A DNA stretch of 64,000 nucleotides, taken from contig JAIQDT010000059.1 of NCBI GenBank assembly GCA_021521415.1, forward strand, positions 310,001-374,000, given 5' to 3'. Of the stretch, positions 21,301-33,179 are shown piece by piece; position 1 is the first letter of the stretch, and each line of letters starts with the position of its first letter. Made by a program: the position numbers and the translations under genes. Source of the DNA: Bidens hawaiensis (lineage: Eukaryota; Streptophyta; Magnoliopsida; Asterales; Asteraceae). The notes under the pieces were generated by a model, which did no database searches, was not told the origin of the DNA, and was given only the letters and a program-made list of their open reading frames with translations.

Positions 21301-21845
21301 TTAAACCATAAAGTGACTCTTTTCCCAACTTAAGACCAAATTCGTTTCCACACATCTTTTTAAAACTTTAGTTGATTCGTTTAAGCATTTTTCAAAACAT
21401 GATCCAAAGATAGAAAAATCGTCCATAAAAATTTCAAGTGAATCCCCGACCATATCTGAAAAGATACTCATCATGCACCTTTGAAATGTGGCGGGGGCAT
21501 TACACAAACCAAAAGGAATTCGCCTAAATGCGAAGTTGTCGTATGGACACGTGAAAGTGGTCTTATGTTGGTCATCGGGGTGAATAGCAATGTGATTGTA
21601 CCCCGAATAGCTATCTAGAAAACAATAAAACTTCCGACCTGCATGTTTCTCGATAATCTGGTCAATGAGCGGCAAGGGAAAATAGTCTTTAGATGTTGCC
21701 GCATTCAACTTCCTGTAATCAACACAAATCCGCCACCCGGTTACCGGTCGTGTGGAGATTTCCTCACCTTTCTCATTATGAGTTTCTTTGGCACTATTTG
21801 TGTCAGACTTACCCACGAGCTATATGAGATCAGAAATATGATGCC
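21301..21845 (-). pseudogene. B1 reverse transcriptase, main part
   Basis: RT palm and fingers: VDYRKLNAAT, YNHIAIHPDDQHKTTF, FGLCNAPATFQRC and the catalytic IFMDDFSIFG at about 21420-21435. The beginning of RT lies at 38911-39304, separated by the insertion of B2 at 21845/21846. A stop separates this frame from the connection region downstream. Confidence 0.88.
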
Positions 21846-23137
21846 CGACATAGGTTGTCGCGGTATACTCAAAAATAATTATTTAAAGACTTAAATACCT
21901 ATAATAAATACGGGTAAGTAAGGTCGTCTCCAAAGGAACTCATGGAAAGTGCTAATTTATCTGTACTAATTTCATTATTAAACTAATGCAGACAGACGAT
22001 GTCAAGCAGTTTTTAGAAAAGATTAATTAAAACTAATGATTCCTTAAAAAGGTTTGTATAGAATATTAATTAAAAGTATTCATTCAAGGTTCGGGTTATG
22101 TGTTCCATACGTCAATCTAAGATTCTCTAGTCTTTGGTTTTATAATAATTGCTAGTCCTATGGTTTGATTTATGATGACAAACGATACCCTAACCGAATT
22201 GTTGACACAAATGAACCCGGACTCCACAATTGTCAAATCTATGTCTAGGACAACTAACTCATTGATAAGGTTTGATGATTTTAGTTCAATGACACAAGAG
22301 CTTAAACCCTAAATATTGCTGAACAACCAAACAATCGTTACATGAATCAATAATCGCAAACACAAACGTTAATCAACCAAATAACTAATTAAGCAAGAAA
22401 ATTCATATAAAATCAATCAAGCTATAATCATTAAGCATAAGAATCTGATCATAACAGTATTTCAATCAAAACCTTAGCCTATAACGAACACACACGACTA
22501 GCCGGACATCGACATAATCGTTAAAGCACTTATCTTGATGAACATATGATCAATGATCGAACCGGAAGCTTTGGGATGGCTGAAAGCCACCCTAGAACAC
22601 CTCTTCTACCTCTGGATGTCGTAATGTGCCGAATGGTGAGGTTAATGGGTTTATATAGGGAAAAACCTAGATTTTGGCCGACTTAAGCGTCTTCGCGTAT
22701 CGCGAAGTTGCCTCTCCTGCATCTTCACTTATCGCAAAGATGCAACTGGCTTCAAATTCAGATTCGCCTCGTCGAGAAACATGAAATTCATATATTATGG
22801 ATTCCATAACTCATTTTCTAGGCCGAGATATGCCCGTTTTACTAAAAGACACTTTCTTGGTAACCCCTCTTGTTCAGTTTTCACTTCGGCTTCAGGTTTC
22901 TCATCCAATCCTTTCCTGAATCCTTCTTAACCCTCAATACATGTTTCCCCATGCTTCCATATTCTCGAGGCTTGCTTAATCTTCATCTGGATGGCTCTGA
23001 ATTAGCTCGTTTAAGCTCCTTAACTTCCAATGTCCTGAAAACACATAGCAATGCTTGAAGTACCAATGTTCATTTATTTATTTACCTAAATATAACTAAT
23101 TAATAGATAATAGTAACTAACTTTTACCCAACCATCA
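21846..23137 (-). repeat. B2 3' LTR
   Basis: 1292 bp, starting CGACATAGG (first base changed from T) and ending CCATCA. Same family as the B1 LTRs. It contains the palindrome CTTCGCGTATCGCGAAG (22691-22707) and a worn copy at 22719-22743. Confidence 0.9.
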
Positions 23138-23172
23138 CATCCCGACACTTATCCTTTTTCGTCCCGAAAAAG
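23138..23172 (-). other. B2 polypurine tract and adjacent hairpin
   Basis: The PPT region (sense GTGTCGGGATG, one base off B1) is followed by the stem CTTTTTC (23154-23160) with GAAAAAG (23166-23172) and a 5-nt loop. Confidence 0.7.
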
Positions 23173-24961
23173 ACTTTGCAATGGAATCAGAATCACAGAT
23201 CATTTTCAAAATACTTCATAGATTATCTTAGTTTAGCACAAAGAACACAAAAACCATGATTGCCAATATTGTTGTTCACTTAAACCCATGCCTTAATACT
23301 TACCGGTAAAAATAAGGTGCGACAATTTCATTTGTTCATATGATTAAACTGGAACCCACACTTCAAAGCCCTGAAGCCGCCTTACCATGCTTTATTATAG
23401 TTTTACCGAACAAGACCACCCCAACTTGACTTAAACCTTAAAATTAGACGATCAAAATTTTGCACATGTGTACAATTTTTAAGCCCATATGTAATAGCTA
23501 AGACAATCTTGGATATTTTATCGTAACCAAAACCTAAACTTAAGCATTAAAGTCTACCAAAATGGCAATTAGATACGATTAAGGTATAATTAGGTAACCA
23601 ACTAGCAAATAGCCCCCACTACATGACATACCCCCGTTATCAAGTAATACCCCGAAGTCCATCACCATACGTGAGTAGGCACGAATTCATCTGTAGGGCT
23701 TACATATGACGTGTCCCGTGTGGTCTGTTTCTTAATGGTAATGAGACGCGAGCACGGGGACCCCATATGACTTACAGCATGGATGATCAAGTTAGTAGTG
23801 AATGTGTACTATTAAAGCACTTTTTGTGATCATGTTTATTGACTTATGAATTTGCAGATAAACTGCGGGTTTGCTCTTTTTAAGATATTTCAATATGAAT
23901 AAATCCACTTAGGATTTACGTATACCAAATGATAAACCGCATACCGAACCATGGTCTCCATTCCCCGGGGCATCCCATCAATACATGATTTAAGGCCATA
24001 AAACCATACGCCTATGAAGTGTTAGCCACTTAGCTAGCAGTATTTTCATTTATGTTTATATCACAAGCCATTTAGCATACTCTAATGTTAAGCCGATCCA
24101 ACCATTGTACTATAGACTATTCATATTAAAATATATTTTTGGTGATCAAATCTAATAGAAAGGCTTGAGTATGGCCTAATCTTTCATTCCAGTCCTTACA
24201 CAGGCTTAGCTAAACAAACATAACCCTGAAGGCGTTTCCCACTAAAAATCAAGCATTTAAAGTTCAATTAAGTCTACAACCAAATTATACTTTCATTCTC
24301 AAGGCTGAGCCTACCAACACGTCCCAAATTAAGTGTGTTCCCGTTTTATTTGTCTCATATTATATAATAATTTTGAAAAATAAGCCCCGATTTTTCTATC
24401 ATTTTACACTATTTTGCAAAAAAAAATTTAGTTCAAGGAACATGAAAACTTTTAAATTTTCAATTTCTCCCCAATCCCCACACTTGAGGCAAACATTGTC
24501 CTCAATGTTTAAAAATTTAAGACATAAAATAGGAACGGGGTTAAAATTTACTTTGACAATTTTTAAACCGGGCTTAATGTGATGGTTATTACTAAGTATA
24601 TAAAAATACAATTACACTTTTAACACAAAAACTAATAAAACAAAGAAGGTTATGAAAACGAAATCACCTGATAGAAAATAAAACTCTCATGTGCAACTCT
24701 CGTGCCCTTGCTGATCTCTCGGTGAACTTACTCCTCAACTCTCAAAACAAAATCTGCAAAGTCTCATACATGTAGAAGCAAGCTTCTCACAAATGTTAAA
24801 AATATTGGTCTTTTAAACCGTTTGCAAAACCATTAATTTTAAATTAGCAACCAATATTTAATAAATTCATAACCAAATTTGTTAAACAAGCAAAAATGTT
24901 AAAAGACCTAACTCACTTTCGTAGGAATCACGGTTTCATTTAGCGTATGCAACAAGCCCTT
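23173..24961 (-). other. B2 3' noncoding region
   Basis: Homologous along its length to 14421-16189 in B1. No credible ORF. Confidence 0.75.
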
Positions 24962-25010
24962 TAAACCCCCCGGTAGCCCGGGTGGACGAGTATGGTCTCG
25001 TGAGGGTTTA
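24962..25010 (-). other. Three-way-junction fold in B2
   Basis: Identical to 16190-16238: outer stem 24962-24968 with 25004-25010, arm 1 24969-24973 with 24978-24982, arm 2 24986-24990 with 24997-25001. Flanking sequence has diverged more, which suggests conservation. Confidence 0.6.
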
Positions 25011-25070
25011 TAGTGAACGACACCCACAAAGTTCAAATACAACAAAATATACATATACCTCAATACAAGG

Positions 25071-25086
25071 CCGGGTTGCCTCCCGG
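25071..25086 (-). other. Stem-loop after B2's last ORF
   Basis: CCGGG (25071-25075), loop TTGCCT, CCCGG (25082-25086), about 60 nt past the end of the ORF at 25144; same loop as in B1. Confidence 0.6.
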
Positions 25087-25143
25087 TTAGCGCTAAGTTT
25101 TTTTGTTAAGGTCTTCAGCCAGACCGTTACTTGATTTCTTCGT

Positions 25144-25623
25144 TTATGGTGGTCTAATGGAGTGTTTACCTTCCTCCACCTCGTTCTTCTTACTCCTCCA
25201 ACATAGTGGTGCACTGTCCACGACACTCCATCTTGGCCCGAAACATGTCAATCTTCTTTGTTCATTTTCAAACCCCGGTGGCTTCCTCACCTTCTCCTTC
25301 TTTGGTGATTTCTCCTTACTTGTCTTACCTGTGTCATCATGAACCACCTTTTTTCTTGCATGTTTGAAATCATCACCTGACTTTGCCACCTCTCCAACAT
25401 GTATCTCTACCACATTTAGCTCCTCTTTTTCTCTCTCCCGCTTCGACCTATCAAACACAAAACTTTCTCCTTTGGTGTCATCCTCACTTATATGAGGAAG
25501 ACACAAGTTAGTAGCACCTGACCTAGAAGATTTACTTTCACAAGAATAATCAAATGAATTTGAAAAGATATGCAAAACTAACTTACGGTTACCAAAGTCA
25601 TGCACACGGTTCCGTCTCGGCAA
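25144..25623 (-). pseudogene. B2 post-protease Lys/Glu-rich tail
   Basis: Up to 160 codons. The first 25 residues (FGNRKLVLHIFSNSF) match the post-protease linker of B1 (FGNKNLRLNVFSNMS). The rest is strongly charged, with Lys-rich runs near residues 95-115, and ends at a stop before the stem-loop. No RT, RNase H or integrase motif is visible. Unlike element A, it shows no GPY/F module. The frame start is not certain. It may be a novel tail or simply a deletion junction. Confidence 0.5.
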
Positions 25624-26306
25624 TTGATTTGAGCATTAGATGTTGCCAAAAACAGTCTCCCCAATATCACTCTCGACTCTTCTTCATTCTCTACCGGTTC
25701 ATAATCCAAAACAAGAAAATCTTCAGGATAATAAAACTCACCAACCTTTATTACAACTCCAACCAACTTCCCTTAGGGCCGTCTTCGAGTGAAATCAGCA
25801 AACACCAATGTGGTGTCAACTTCTTGTAAAGGTCCAAAGTCAAACTGGTCATAAACACTCCCCGGTAGAACACTTACACTCGCACCATAATCAACTAGCG
25901 CCTTGGTGGTCTTAAACTCTCCAATCTGAATGGGAATAAGTGGTGCCCCTGTTTCAAATTCTTCAATTGTGTCGTTCACCCCATGATCTTCAATGGTGAT
26001 TGCACTAATGTGTAAGTTTTTACCATTTGATGAACTGCTACTCTGATGGCTCGGATTTTTCAATGTGTCACTCGGTAGCTTTTTTGGGTCCTTCTTCAAG
26101 GTGGCCATTTCTTCGGCCAATTGACTCATTTGCTTATCTCTTGCGGCATTCACTTTTTCTTGAATCTCCATTCTTCGGCTCAAATCTTTCAAAAGTGTCA
26201 GAGTTTCCGAATCTTGCGAAGAACTTTGGCGTTGAGTCGCCCCCTGACTTTGCTGACCCTGCTGATAACTTTTCTGATAACTCTTGTTATACCCCCCCCC
26301 CCCCAA
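25578..26306 (-). pseudogene. B2 protease and Gag end
   Basis: Two frames. 26306-25773 begins in a G-run, is Gln/Ser-rich, and reaches a protease active-site region reading D-Y-G-A-S-V (LVDYGASVSVLPGSVY). 25766-25578 carries the second half with VILGRLFLATSNAQI. A stop lies between them. The homopolymer near 26290 is a likely frameshift site. It would process Gag if intact. Confidence 0.75.
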
Positions 26307-26510
26307 CTCCTTTTGATTATACCCTCCTTGACAGCTACCCCTCTCGTTCCCATATTGTCGCTGATTTGACTGATAATTTGCTTTTTGGGAATTACCTTGA
26401 AAGTTTGGGTTTTGTTGCGTGTTCGGGTTTCCATATCTGAAGTTGGGGTGGTTTCGGAGGCCCGGGTGATAGGTGTTTGAATTAATATTATTATTATACC
26501 TCTTCTCACC

Positions 26511-27967
26511 CTATACAAAGTTCACCTCCTCTTCTTCCTCTTCTTCTTCGTCTTCCAACATGACCCCACAAGTAGCCACTATATGGTCTATTCCACCACA
26601 ACCTTCACAAACAGGATACGTCTTTCCTGACTTGCTTTTCTCTTTCACTCCCACACCCATCAATTGATCAAACTTTCTCTCCAACCTAGCCATATGATCA
26701 TCCGACTCACCCCTATCCACGGCTTTCACAACCGCCCTTTTTACCATGCAATTTGACTGAGCTTGCCTTTTTGAGTTCATTGCATGTCTTTCTTAATGTT
26801 ACCAATCTTCATTCTCATCATTAGTCAAAAATGACCCATTTGTGGTCGACTGAAGATCACGCACATCATCACTCGATAACCCGTCATGAAACGCCTTAAT
26901 AAACTCCCACAACGCAATCCCGTGATGCGGACAAGTTCTTAACAACCTCTTAAATCACGTAAAAGCTTCGTGAAAAGTCTCACCTGACCCTTGCTGAAAG
27001 TTTCTGATGGAGGTTCGGGCCTCAGATGTTCTTTGTGGTGTGTACTACTCGTCCAAAAACTGCTGAGCCAGATCTTGCCACATGTAAATGCTCGCCAAAG
27101 GTAGAGATAAGAACCACTGCTTCGCTAGATCTTTAAGACTGAACTGAAAAACCACTAGCTTGACTTCATCAGCCGTGAACCCTTGACTCGAGATAGTGGC
27201 ACAAATTGCATTAAACTCGCTCAAGTGTAGATATGGCTCTTCAGATCCTTTCCCATGAAAAGTAGGCATCCTAGTCAGGTTACTTTGCGTTACTAAAAAC
27301 GTTCTTCCTTCTCAGACCGGGATTAAAATGGGAAGTTTCGTGGCCACTTGTGGAATGAAGTGGCTTTGAACCCCCTGAACGGGCGGTGGAACCAATGCCC
27401 TTGGGACCCCATCATCAAATTCGTACTCGGGAAACTACGGCTTGGCGGTTTCTCGGTTGTTGAACGGGAAGGGGTTGTTGTTATGGTCTTATATAATATT
27501 GACCCCCCCCCGATCATCCTCCATCTCTTCTTCTTTTTCAAACTCCTCAAATTCGTCAAATCCCCTTCGCCGATCATACTCGTACTCGACCCGATTGTTT
27601 GGCGGTTCAGACCGTATAGAACGATCATCTCTCATGTTGTACTGTCTCTGAGCTCTGCGGTTTTGGTTTCAATGAATGTGTTGGTGAAGTGGTGGGTTTG
27701 GTGGTAAGTCTTTGAGTGGTGGGTTTTGTGGAAGGTTATGTGGAATGTTATGTGGAATGGGATGTTCTTGATTGTGCGGGGGATTAAGATTGTCGGGTTG
27801 AAACGTCGGTGGTATTGGGTATGGTTTTCTTCCTGATGATTCATGTCTTCTTCTTTTGGCCTCGAAGTCTCACCCCTTTTCTGTTTTGCTCGGTTTCTCC
27901 TCGCGGCTTTCTCAATCTCGGGATCAAACTGCAACACCTCCTTGTCTCGAGAAAATCTCGTATGCAC
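26511..27967 (-). pseudogene. B2 Gag, broken
   Basis: Gag from MHTRFSRDKEVLQFDPEIE (27967), through capsid (MPTFHGKGSEEPYLHLSEF, 27269-27045) to the zinc knuckle CEGCGGIDHIVATC (26511-26780), followed by an acidic Glu run encoded by a CTT/CCT repeat (26527-26555). Several frame breaks separate these parts. Closely similar to B1 Gag. Confidence 0.82.
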
Positions 27968-28074
27968 ACCCCGCGTAAAATCAGCGAAGAAAAGAAAATA
28001 AACTAATAATAAACTAAAGTATGCTAATTTAAACTAAACTAAACTAGACTAAACTAGCACTAAGCGCGTTTAGT

Positions 28075-28092
28075 TCCCCGACAACGGCGCCA
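28075..28092 (-). other. PBS, tRNA-Asp type (B2)
   Basis: TCCCCGACAACGGCGCCA on the plus strand, one base off the B1 site, 3 nt from the 5' LTR at 28096. Confidence 0.8.
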
Positions 28093-28095
28093 TTT

Positions 28096-28724
28096 TGACG
28101 TAGGCTGTCGCGGTCTACTCAAAAACAATTATTTATAGACTTAAATACCTATAATAAGTACGGGTAACTAAGGTCGTCTCCACATGAACTCAAGGAAAGT
28201 GCTAATTTATTATTACTAATTTAATTAATAAACTAATGCAAACAGACGATGTCAAACAGTTTTTAGAAAAGATTAATTAAAAATAACGATTACTTAAAAA
28301 GATTTGTAAACAATATTAATTAAAAGTATTCATTCGAGGTTCGGGTTATGTGTTCCATACGTCAATCACAAATTCTCTAGTCTTTGGTTTTATAATAATT
28401 GCTAGTCCTATGGTTTGATTTATGATGACAAACGATACCCTAACCGAATTGTTGATACAAATGAACCCGGACTCCACAATTGTCAAATCTATGTCTAGGA
28501 CATCTAACTCAATGAAAAGGTTTGATGATTTTAGTTCAATGACACAAGAGCTTAAACCCTAAATATTGATTAACAACCAAACAAACGTTACACGAATCAA
28601 TAATCGCAAACACAAACGTTAATCAACCAAATAACTAATTAAGAAAGACAAATTCATATAAAATCAATCAAGCTATAATCATTAAGCATAAGAATCTGAT
28701 GATAACACTATTTCACACAAAACC
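28096..28724 (-). repeat. B2 5' LTR, left portion
   Basis: Starts TGACGTAGGCTGTCGCGG and is interrupted at 28724/28725 by element D; continues at 38819. Confidence 0.88.
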
Positions 28725-30617
28725 TGTAAGGCCCGAACCCCGGGAACCCCACAGTTGGTAATCGTACAAAACACTTGTAAAAATATTTAAACTTAAAAAT
28801 GATTCGATTCATTAAAATAAGCAATTCAGAGTATAATTCAGCGGAAAACATGAGTAATAAAATAAGTTCCCAAAACCTGGGAATTTTGCCCAAAATCAAC
28901 ATAATTATCTTTAAATAAAAACTTTTAAAAAATAAATGTTTAATAGTAAAACTTCAATTCCCGTATGCCCTTCACCGTCCAAGTATCTTCGTGCACGTCC
29001 AAGCGATAAGGCATCCTCCTCCTAACCTGAAACTCACACTAACATGCACACAAAGTCAGCTTGAGCTGAGTGAGTTCAAGCTTTAAGTAAATAATATCAA
29101 TAGTGATAGTTATGATAGTTAAACCAAAAGTTTAAAAATAAAAGAGTACATCCATCAAATCATCATTTCAGAAAACTAAACATCCTCATACATACATATA
29201 CAAAATGTATATGTAAACATCCTTTTAATTACATCTCTATATATATCACAATATATATATATATAACATCCACGTATAACATCAGAGTCAAGCAAACGGA
29301 CAACCCAAACACGTAACATCAGTACATGCAAACACAAAGTAGGCATACACAACATCAGTAGTCGAAATGACTACAACATCGCCAGATATAGGCCAAGCAA
29401 TAATGTATATACATAAATATATATATTTCACATCCCAAGGCCAACCATATGCTAGCAAGCCTATATAAATCCGTTTAAAAACACTTAGGTGTGCATGCTA
29501 GCCCAAAAGTAAAAAGTGTAAAAAGGGCATCATGAACTCACCTGAAATAAATCGAACACCGGCAACGAGCTAGGAAAATCCCTAAGTGCACAATCACAAG
29601 CAAGGGCCTGTAAATTATACACAACACGCTACTAAACTAGACCATAAGAACACTCTTGCCTGATGGGCCGTTCAAGCCCAACACTATGGTCCAAGGCCCA
29701 ACAACTTGGCACAAGGCCCAACACTTGGCCCAAGGCCCAAGGGTAATCAAATCGGGTCAAGTGCGCATGTAATAAACCTTAAAACCATTTGTTAAACGAA
29801 TTAGCCCCAAATGGACCAAATTTCATTTTAAATCTTTTCATTCATCAAGATTATGTCACCCGAGTTGATAGGGTTAAAGGTTCCTTTTTACAACTCTTAC
29901 TTTAACATTTAAACGAAAATTCGCGCACCGCCGACTCGATTGACGAAGCACTAACCACAACAGCCCCGAGCATCAAAAAAATAATTTTTCCACAGCCCTT
30001 AAACACCCCTAGGGTTGTACAAACTGATTCGGTCGGTCACCCGATCAATTAACGCATCAATCTCAACAATTTGCAAATCTACACCCGATAAATCCTAGTT
30101 TTCGAACTAAAATCGATTGACCGACCTAAACACCTCCAATGACCACGAAATTTCAATATGATGTAAATGCCATACCTGGGGATCTTTCTACACCGGAAAC
30201 TTTAATTTTTATCCACGGGAAGTGGGTCAATTACACCTTGCCCGAAAATCTGTCCAACGAAAAGTTTCGGCAAAATTGAGCATCAAAACGATTAGGGGTG
30301 TACAAAAAGAATGTTGGGGATTGTAGTACATACCTTGAACTACTTCTAGGAGCTTGGAATCGATCAAAAAGTCGAAGCAAGGAAGGGAGAGGGTGGCTGG
30401 AACCTGCCGATCGCAAACAGCAGCTAGGGTTCCATCTTTTTTTTTGTTTCATCCAAGTCCCTCGAATTGGCAAGATTTGGCGACTTGTAAGGAAGGTTAA
30501 GTGTTTAAAGTAGCGGGGGTTACATAAAGGTTCTTGAGAAACGTTGGTTAAGTCCCGAGAGTTATACATATTTTACACGCGCTAAATCATTAAACCGGAA
30601 GTTTGATGGGCGTTACA
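28725..30617 (-). repeat. Element D 3' LTR
   Basis: 1893 bp, TGTAAGGCCC to GGCGTTACA. It contains an AT-rich stretch (29238-29268) and three GGCCCAA-type units near 29688-29745. The sense-strand PPT (GTAAGGGGGTGGACT) abuts it at 30618-30632. Confidence 0.92.
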
Positions 30618-31598
30618 AGTCCACCCCCTTACAATAGGATTCGTCCCTGAATCCCGAGGCGACAGAAACAACTGCGGATACAGCCTCATCATCTCATATT
30701 CGGATTCCCAAGTAGCTTTGGAACCCCTACGGTGCCTCCACTGCACCTTCACTTGCTTAACCACCTTGTTCCGCAACCGTCTTTCCTGACGGTCAAGTAT
30801 AGCAATAGGCTCCTCCTCATCCGCTAAACACTTCCTCAAGTGGGACACATGGAAAGTAGGATGAATCCCCGCGAGCTCCGCGGGAAAATCCATCCTATAT
30901 GCTACCTCACCGACTCGGGCTAATATAAGGAACGGGCCGATAAACCTCGGACTGAGCTTCCCCCTCTTACGAAAACGAATAATGCCCTTCCAGGGAGAAA
31001 CTTTTAACATAACCCGATCCCCAGCCTCAAACACAATAGGCGTTCGCCTTTTATCTGCATAAGACTTCTGACGATCCTGCGTGGCCTTCATAAATGCTTT
31101 AATCTTGTCGAGCTTCTCAGTCGTAGCCTCGGCCACCTCTAAACTACCCAACTGCTTTTGACCAATGGAACCCCAACAGACTAGTCCTACACCTCCTACC
31201 ATACAACATTTCAAACGGTGGCATCCCAATCGTGGCGTGATAACTGTTATTATATGAGAACTCTACCAACGGTAAGTGACGGTCCCAACTACCACCAAAG
31301 TCGATAACACAATCCCGCAACATATCCTCGAGAGTCTGAATGGTCCTTTCGGACTGACCATCCGTCTACGGGTGGTAAGCAGTACTGATGAGGAGTTTGG
31401 TGCCCATCTCCTCGTGAAACCTCTAGGCACCCCGTGCCTATTGACGATCTCACAAATAAACACATCGGCCAGCTGCTCAGAATTAAAAGTCTCTCGAATC
31501 AGCAAGAAATGAGCGCTCTTGGTCAGTCTATCCACGATTACCCAAATGGTGTCATAATTTCCCCTAGGAGTACGAGGCAGTTTAGTCACGAAATCCAT
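30582..31598 (-). pseudogene. D integrase core, C-terminus and chromodomain
   Basis: The core begins MDFVTKLPRTPRGNYDTIW (31598), breaks frame near 31430, and resumes in the frame 31229-30582. That frame holds the GPY/F-type region (RGKLSPRFIGPFLIL) and then, about residues 133-185, a chromodomain-like segment (KQVKVQWRHRRGSKATWE, YEMMRLYPQLF). Chromodomains direct insertion to modified chromatin in this lineage. The frame runs through the PPT and ends 36 nt inside the 3' LTR. Confidence 0.85.
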
Positions 31599-31676
31599 AG
31601 TAAGATGCTCCTATTTCCACTCAAGTATTTCCAACGACTGAAGTTTCCCAAATGGCTTCTAATGCTCGGCCTTAAC

Positions 31677-32444
31677 CTATAGACACGTCAAACACTTACT
31701 CACGTACTGAGCCACCTCAAACTTCATCGCAGGCCACCAATAATTTTTCTTCAAGTCTTGGTACATCTTGGTTGCGCCCCGATGAATGAAATAGCGCGAC
31801 TTGTGCGCCTCATCCAAAATTTTATCTCTGAATCCCCCATACCTCGGTACCCATAAACGACCATCCTTATATTTCACCCCGTCACCGACGTCTTCCAACA
31901 ATTTCTCCTGACCCCAAACACGTTCTGACATAATCCATTCCACCTGCAACGCTTCATTCTGGATGTTGGCTATTTGTTTCAAAATGTCGGGTTTGAGAAT
32001 AAGCTGGTAGGATTTCACACGAATCGGCTTCGGTTTCTCCTTCCGGCTCAACGAGTCGGCCACCACGTTAGCCTTACCGGGGTGGTACATAATATCCAAA
32101 TCATAGTCCTTAATCAACTCCAACCATCGACGTTGGCGCATATTCAGTTCCTTTTGTTCAAAGAAGTATTTTAAACTCTTATGGTCGGTATAAATAACGC
32201 AAGGAACACCGAACAAATAATGTCTCCACAACTTAAGCGCAAACACCACCGCCGCCAGCTCCAAATCATGGGTAAGATAATTCGCCTCATGAGGCTTCAA
32301 CTGCTGTGAGGCATAAGCGATGACTCGCCCTCGCTGCATCAAAACACACCCAAGCCCCTGATAAGAGGCATCAGAATACACCACCAAATCATCGGTGCCA
32401 TCAGGTAAAGCTAAGATCGGGGCATGCCTCAATCTGTTCTTCAA
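31677..32444 (-). pseudogene. D RNase H and integrase zinc domain
   Basis: A 255-codon open frame: RNase H with VVYSDASYQGLGCVLMQ (about 20-40), LTHDLELAAVVFALK, YTDHKSLKYFF and KANVVADSLSR; then integrase HHCC, with AHKSRYFIHRGATKM and CLTCL at the end. These domains are intact in themselves but belong to a polyprotein broken elsewhere. A stop at 31677 separates it from the integrase core. Confidence 0.87.
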
Positions 32445-32723
32445 CTCGAGAAAAGCCTCCTCCTGTTCCGCACCCCAAACGAACTTAACACTCTTCTTAG
32501 TCAGCTTGGTCAGAGAAGAAGAAATTTTTGAAAAATCGGGAATAAAGCGGCGTTAATACCCCACCAAACCCAGATAACTACGGATTTCAGTTGGAGACTT
32601 AGGAGACTCCCATTCATTCACGGCTTCCACCTTTGCAGGGTCAACCAGAATACCACTCGGGTTAATAACATGGCCCAAGAATTGAACCTCACGTAACCAG
32701 AAGGAACACCTAGAAAATTTCGC

Positions 32724-33179
32724 CTACAATTTGTTCTGCCGCAAAGCCTCCAACACTTCCCTGAGATGACCGGCGTGATCGGATTCACTTTTAGAGTACA
32801 CAAGAATGTCGTCGATGAACACAATAACCGAACAATCGAGCATCGGTCTACACACCCGGTTCATAAGATCCATGAACGCAGCCGGTGCATTGGTCAAACC
32901 GAAAGACATCACCAGAAATTCGTAATGTCCATAACGAGTGCGGAAGGCAGTCTTAGGAATATCTTCCTCCCGAATCTTCAGCTGATGATACCCGGACCTA
33001 AGGTTGATCTTCGAGAACCAATTGGCCCCTTGGAGTTGATCAAATAAGTCGTCGATCCTCGGGAGCGGGTACCGATTTTTAATAGTGAGCTTATTCAACT
33101 CACGGTAGTTAATGCACATTCGCATGCTACCGTCCTTCTTCTTAACGAACAAGACCGGGGTACCCCAAAGCGAGATGCC
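32724..33179 (-). pseudogene. D reverse transcriptase, main part
   Basis: From the A2 insertion rightward limit (33179): [52 protein letters not shown] and catalytic [13 protein letters not shown]. The upstream part of RT is at 34855-35000. Between 32724 and 32445 the RT connection is readable but frame-broken. Confidence 0.87.
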
